From CBFDBT01 sp965603115 (GTDB taxonomy: Bacteria; Pseudomonadota; Alphaproteobacteria; Sphingomonadales; Kordiimonadaceae): 7,546 nucleotides of DNA. Below, one piece after another: positions 6,320-7,546 of the stretch; the stretch's first letter is position 1; each line of letters starts with the position of its first letter. The stretch spans positions 1-7,546 of the forward strand of contig CBFDBT010000131.1 in the NCBI GenBank assembly GCA_965603115.1, read 5' to 3'. Both the position numbers and the translations under genes were made by a program. The notes under the pieces were generated by a model. It saw nothing but the letters and a program-made list of their open reading frames with translations. It ran no database searches and was not told the DNA's origin.

Positions 6320-6641
6320 TTTCTTATTGCCTCAGCAACAGATCAAATGTCCTCACATTGCCTATCTGTCACAGCTACGCTGATAAATACCAGCTAAGTT
6401 TGAGCTTAATGTGCTTGAATTTGCACCCCCATCGCTTCCTCGTCATAAATGCCTTCACGGTCGAAAACCTAATTACAGGTAATCCATTTACAACTGCCTG
6501 ATAATCTCAAGAAAGCAGCTCCAACGTGATGGGTAAGATCACATATAACTATATTTACATACATTTGTCAAAAAACAATTAATAATTAGAGACAATTGAA
6601 AATAAATTTTCTGTATTAATATAGCATGTTAAATGGATTGC
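6320..6641 (-). other. 322-bp ptsP-rodZ intergenic region
   Basis: The right half (about 6541-6641) is strongly AT-rich and contains the rodZ promoter candidate plus small AT palindromes such as GAAAAT-AA-ATTTTC (6598-6611). No convincing Rho-independent terminator for ptsP is visible. The left half (6320-6540) would be a leader of about 215 nt. It contains one short open frame with good translation signals, 6446 to 6375 (ATG to TAG, 23 codons, very basic product MTRKRWGCKFKHIKLKLSWY then LSA), preceded by GAAGG at 5-nt spacing. A nested 8-codon frame starts at the ATG preceded by GAGGAAGCG. I recognise no riboswitch or other conserved RNA in it. Confidence 0.6.
6542..6571 (-). promoter_or_regulatory. 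Sigma70-type promoter candidate for rodZ-ispG-hisS-prfA-prmC
   Basis: A perfect -35 TTGACA (6571 to 6566) is followed after 17-18 nt by TTATAT/TATATG (6548 to 6542), a moderate -10 (4/6 in the 18-nt register). The stretch before the -35 is AT-rich, like an UP element. A small inverted repeat ATATA-AC-TATAT (6543-6554) overlaps the -10. Transcription would start near 6535, about 215 nt before the rodZ ATG. Further promoters inside the block cannot be excluded. Confidence 0.6.
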
Positions 6642-7546
6642 TTAAAGCGCAACACCATGATCACGAGCGAAATGCGTCAATGAGTCTCGCAGTGAGTGCT
6701 TGGGGGATTCTAAATGTTCTTGGAGAAAGGGTTGGAGCTTGCTTAAATCAAGACTGCGTATCGTCCGGCGCACCGACCCAATTGAAGCTGAAGATACTGA
6801 AAGCCTTTTCAGGCCTAGGCCAACGAGAGCCATAGCTTCTAGGGGCTTAGCCCCCATTTCACCGCAAAGCGTTACAGGAACCCCCGCTACATCCCCTGCA
6901 TCAATTACCGATTTCAAAAACGAGAGGACCGCTGGCGACAAAAGATCGTAACGGTCTGCAAGACGTGGGTTTCCACGGTCACACGCAAAAAAGAACTGCA
7001 TTAGATCATTAGTGCCTATGGACACAAAGTCTACTTCCTGCATCAGTAAATCCATTTGCCACGCAAGGGATGGCACCTCAAGCATGCACCCTATCTTAAT
7101 AGTTTTGGGCATATCGCTGCCTATCGCTTCTGCTCGGTCCACCTCTTTTTTAAAGATGGCCTTAACTTCACGTAGTTCAGCAATCTCAGCAATCATAGGG
7201 AACATGACGCTCAAATTCCTATTTGTTGCAGCGATAAGCAGAGCCCGTATCTGATACCGAAGCAGAGCTGGCCTATCCAGTGCGACACGAATAGCTCGCC
7301 ATCCCATGGCCGGATTTTCTTCTTCTTCTCGTGGAAGGAACCCTACCTGTTTATCCCCACCAACATCCAGCGTACGGAATATAACTTCACGATCCTCAGC
7401 TGCATCCAGCACATCATTATAAACTTTAACTTGCTCAGAAACCCGCGGCAGGGTCGACGACACCATAAATTGGAATTCAGTTCTATAAAGACCAATACCA
7501 TCGGCACCCGTTTTATCCAGATTTGGCAAATCAACCAAAAGGCCAG
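6642..7546 (-). CDS. ptsP: PtsP (EI-Ntr) phosphoenolpyruvate-protein phosphotransferase, C-terminal part
   Basis: First enzyme of the nitrogen phosphotransferase system. It autophosphorylates from phosphoenolpyruvate and passes phosphate to NPr. The frame is open at the right edge, so this is the last ~300 residues of a protein usually about 750 long; the GAF and phosphohistidine domains lie outside. What is seen is the PEP-binding TIM barrel. Counted from the TTG codon at 7538 (not a true start): GIGLYRTEFQFM (14-25), TLDVGGDKQVGFL (56-68), GCMLEVPSLAWQMD (150-163), VDFVSIGTNDLMQFFFACDR (169-188) and LCGEMGAKP (224-232), with catalytic Cys at 225. The C-terminal LSVSSASIGSVRRTIRS and final ARDHGVAL fit PtsP better than sugar-PTS enzyme I. 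In alphaproteobacteria ptsP commonly precedes prfA; here rodZ-ispG-hisS stands between them. The stop is TAA at 6644-6642. Confidence 0.93.
   Translation of the reverse strand, partial: GLLVDLPNLDKTGADGIGLYRTEFQFMVSSTLPRVSEQVKVYNDVLDAAEDREVIFRTLDVGGDKQVGFLPREEEENPAMGWRAIRVALDRPALLRYQIRALLIAATNRNLSVMFPMIAEIAELREVKAIFKKEVDRAEAIGSDMPKTIKIGCMLEVPSLAWQMDLLMQEVDFVSIGTNDLMQFFFACDRGNPRLADRYDLLSPAVLSFLKSVIDAGDVAGVPVTLCGEMGAKPLEAMALVGLGLKRLSVSSASIGSVRRTIRSLDLSKLQPFLQEHLESPKHSLRDSLTHFARDHGVAL

Noticed and set aside
6613..6632. TTAA-N9-TTAA near the ptsP stop as a CtrA binding site
   Set aside because: CtrA sites have TTAA separated by seven bases; here the spacer is nine, in an AT-rich stretch where TTAA is frequent by chance.
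1..7546. An undescribed multi-gene system, mobile element, prophage or CRISPR array
   Set aside because: All coding space is taken by well-known housekeeping genes with intact motifs in a familiar order. No spaced direct repeats, transposase, integrase or composition break was seen.

Overview
This looks like ordinary chromosomal housekeeping DNA from an alphaproteobacterium of moderate, slightly AT-leaning composition. Every gene I can support lies on the minus strand, so the window reads right to left. The phylum call rests on two things: the DUF4167 gene directly after prmC, which I know as an alphaproteobacterial arrangement, and an alphaproteobacterial-style RodZ/PtsP context. HisRS keeps the canonical bacterial motif 2 (FRYERPQKGRYRQFHQ). 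This argues against the Rhizobiales/Rhodobacterales/Caulobacterales clade, which carries a divergent HisRS, and for a lineage such as Rhodospirillales, Kordiimonadales, Sneathiella or SAR116-like groups. I cannot name the genus.

Layout in transcription order: (1) the C-terminal ~300 residues of ptsP (nitrogen-PTS enzyme I), cut by the right edge; (2) a 322-bp AT-rich gap holding a good sigma70-type promoter and a long leader; (3) rodZ (cytoskeletal membrane protein with an HTH domain); (4) a 108-bp gap; (5) a tight block ispG-hisS-prfA-prmC with gaps of 10 and 2 nt and a 4-nt overlap, surely co-transcribed and probably translationally coupled; (6) a 165-bp gap; (7) a DUF4167 gene; (8) a Rho-independent terminator; and (9) a heat-shock-like (RpoH/sigma32) promoter firing out of the left edge. 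Known gene order makes clpB the expected next gene there.

Functionally the block joins cell-shape control (RodZ), the MEP isoprenoid pathway (IspG), histidine charging of tRNA (HisS), and translation termination together with the methyltransferase that activates the release factor (PrfA with PrmC). The rodZ-ispG-hisS order is the same as in E. coli; here it is fused to the prfA-prmC-DUF4167 string.

Start-site corrections: hisS most likely begins at a TTG at 4140 (417 aa) behind a strong Shine-Dalgarno, ispG at the ATG at 5260 (369 aa), and prmC at a TTG overlapping the prfA stop. I found no mobile element, CRISPR array, tRNA/rRNA or unknown multi-gene system. The points worth a second look are small: the exported heat-shock promoter, a pair of GANTC sites flanking a hairpin, a possible 23-codon leader ORF upstream of rodZ, and two short in-frame tandem repeats.
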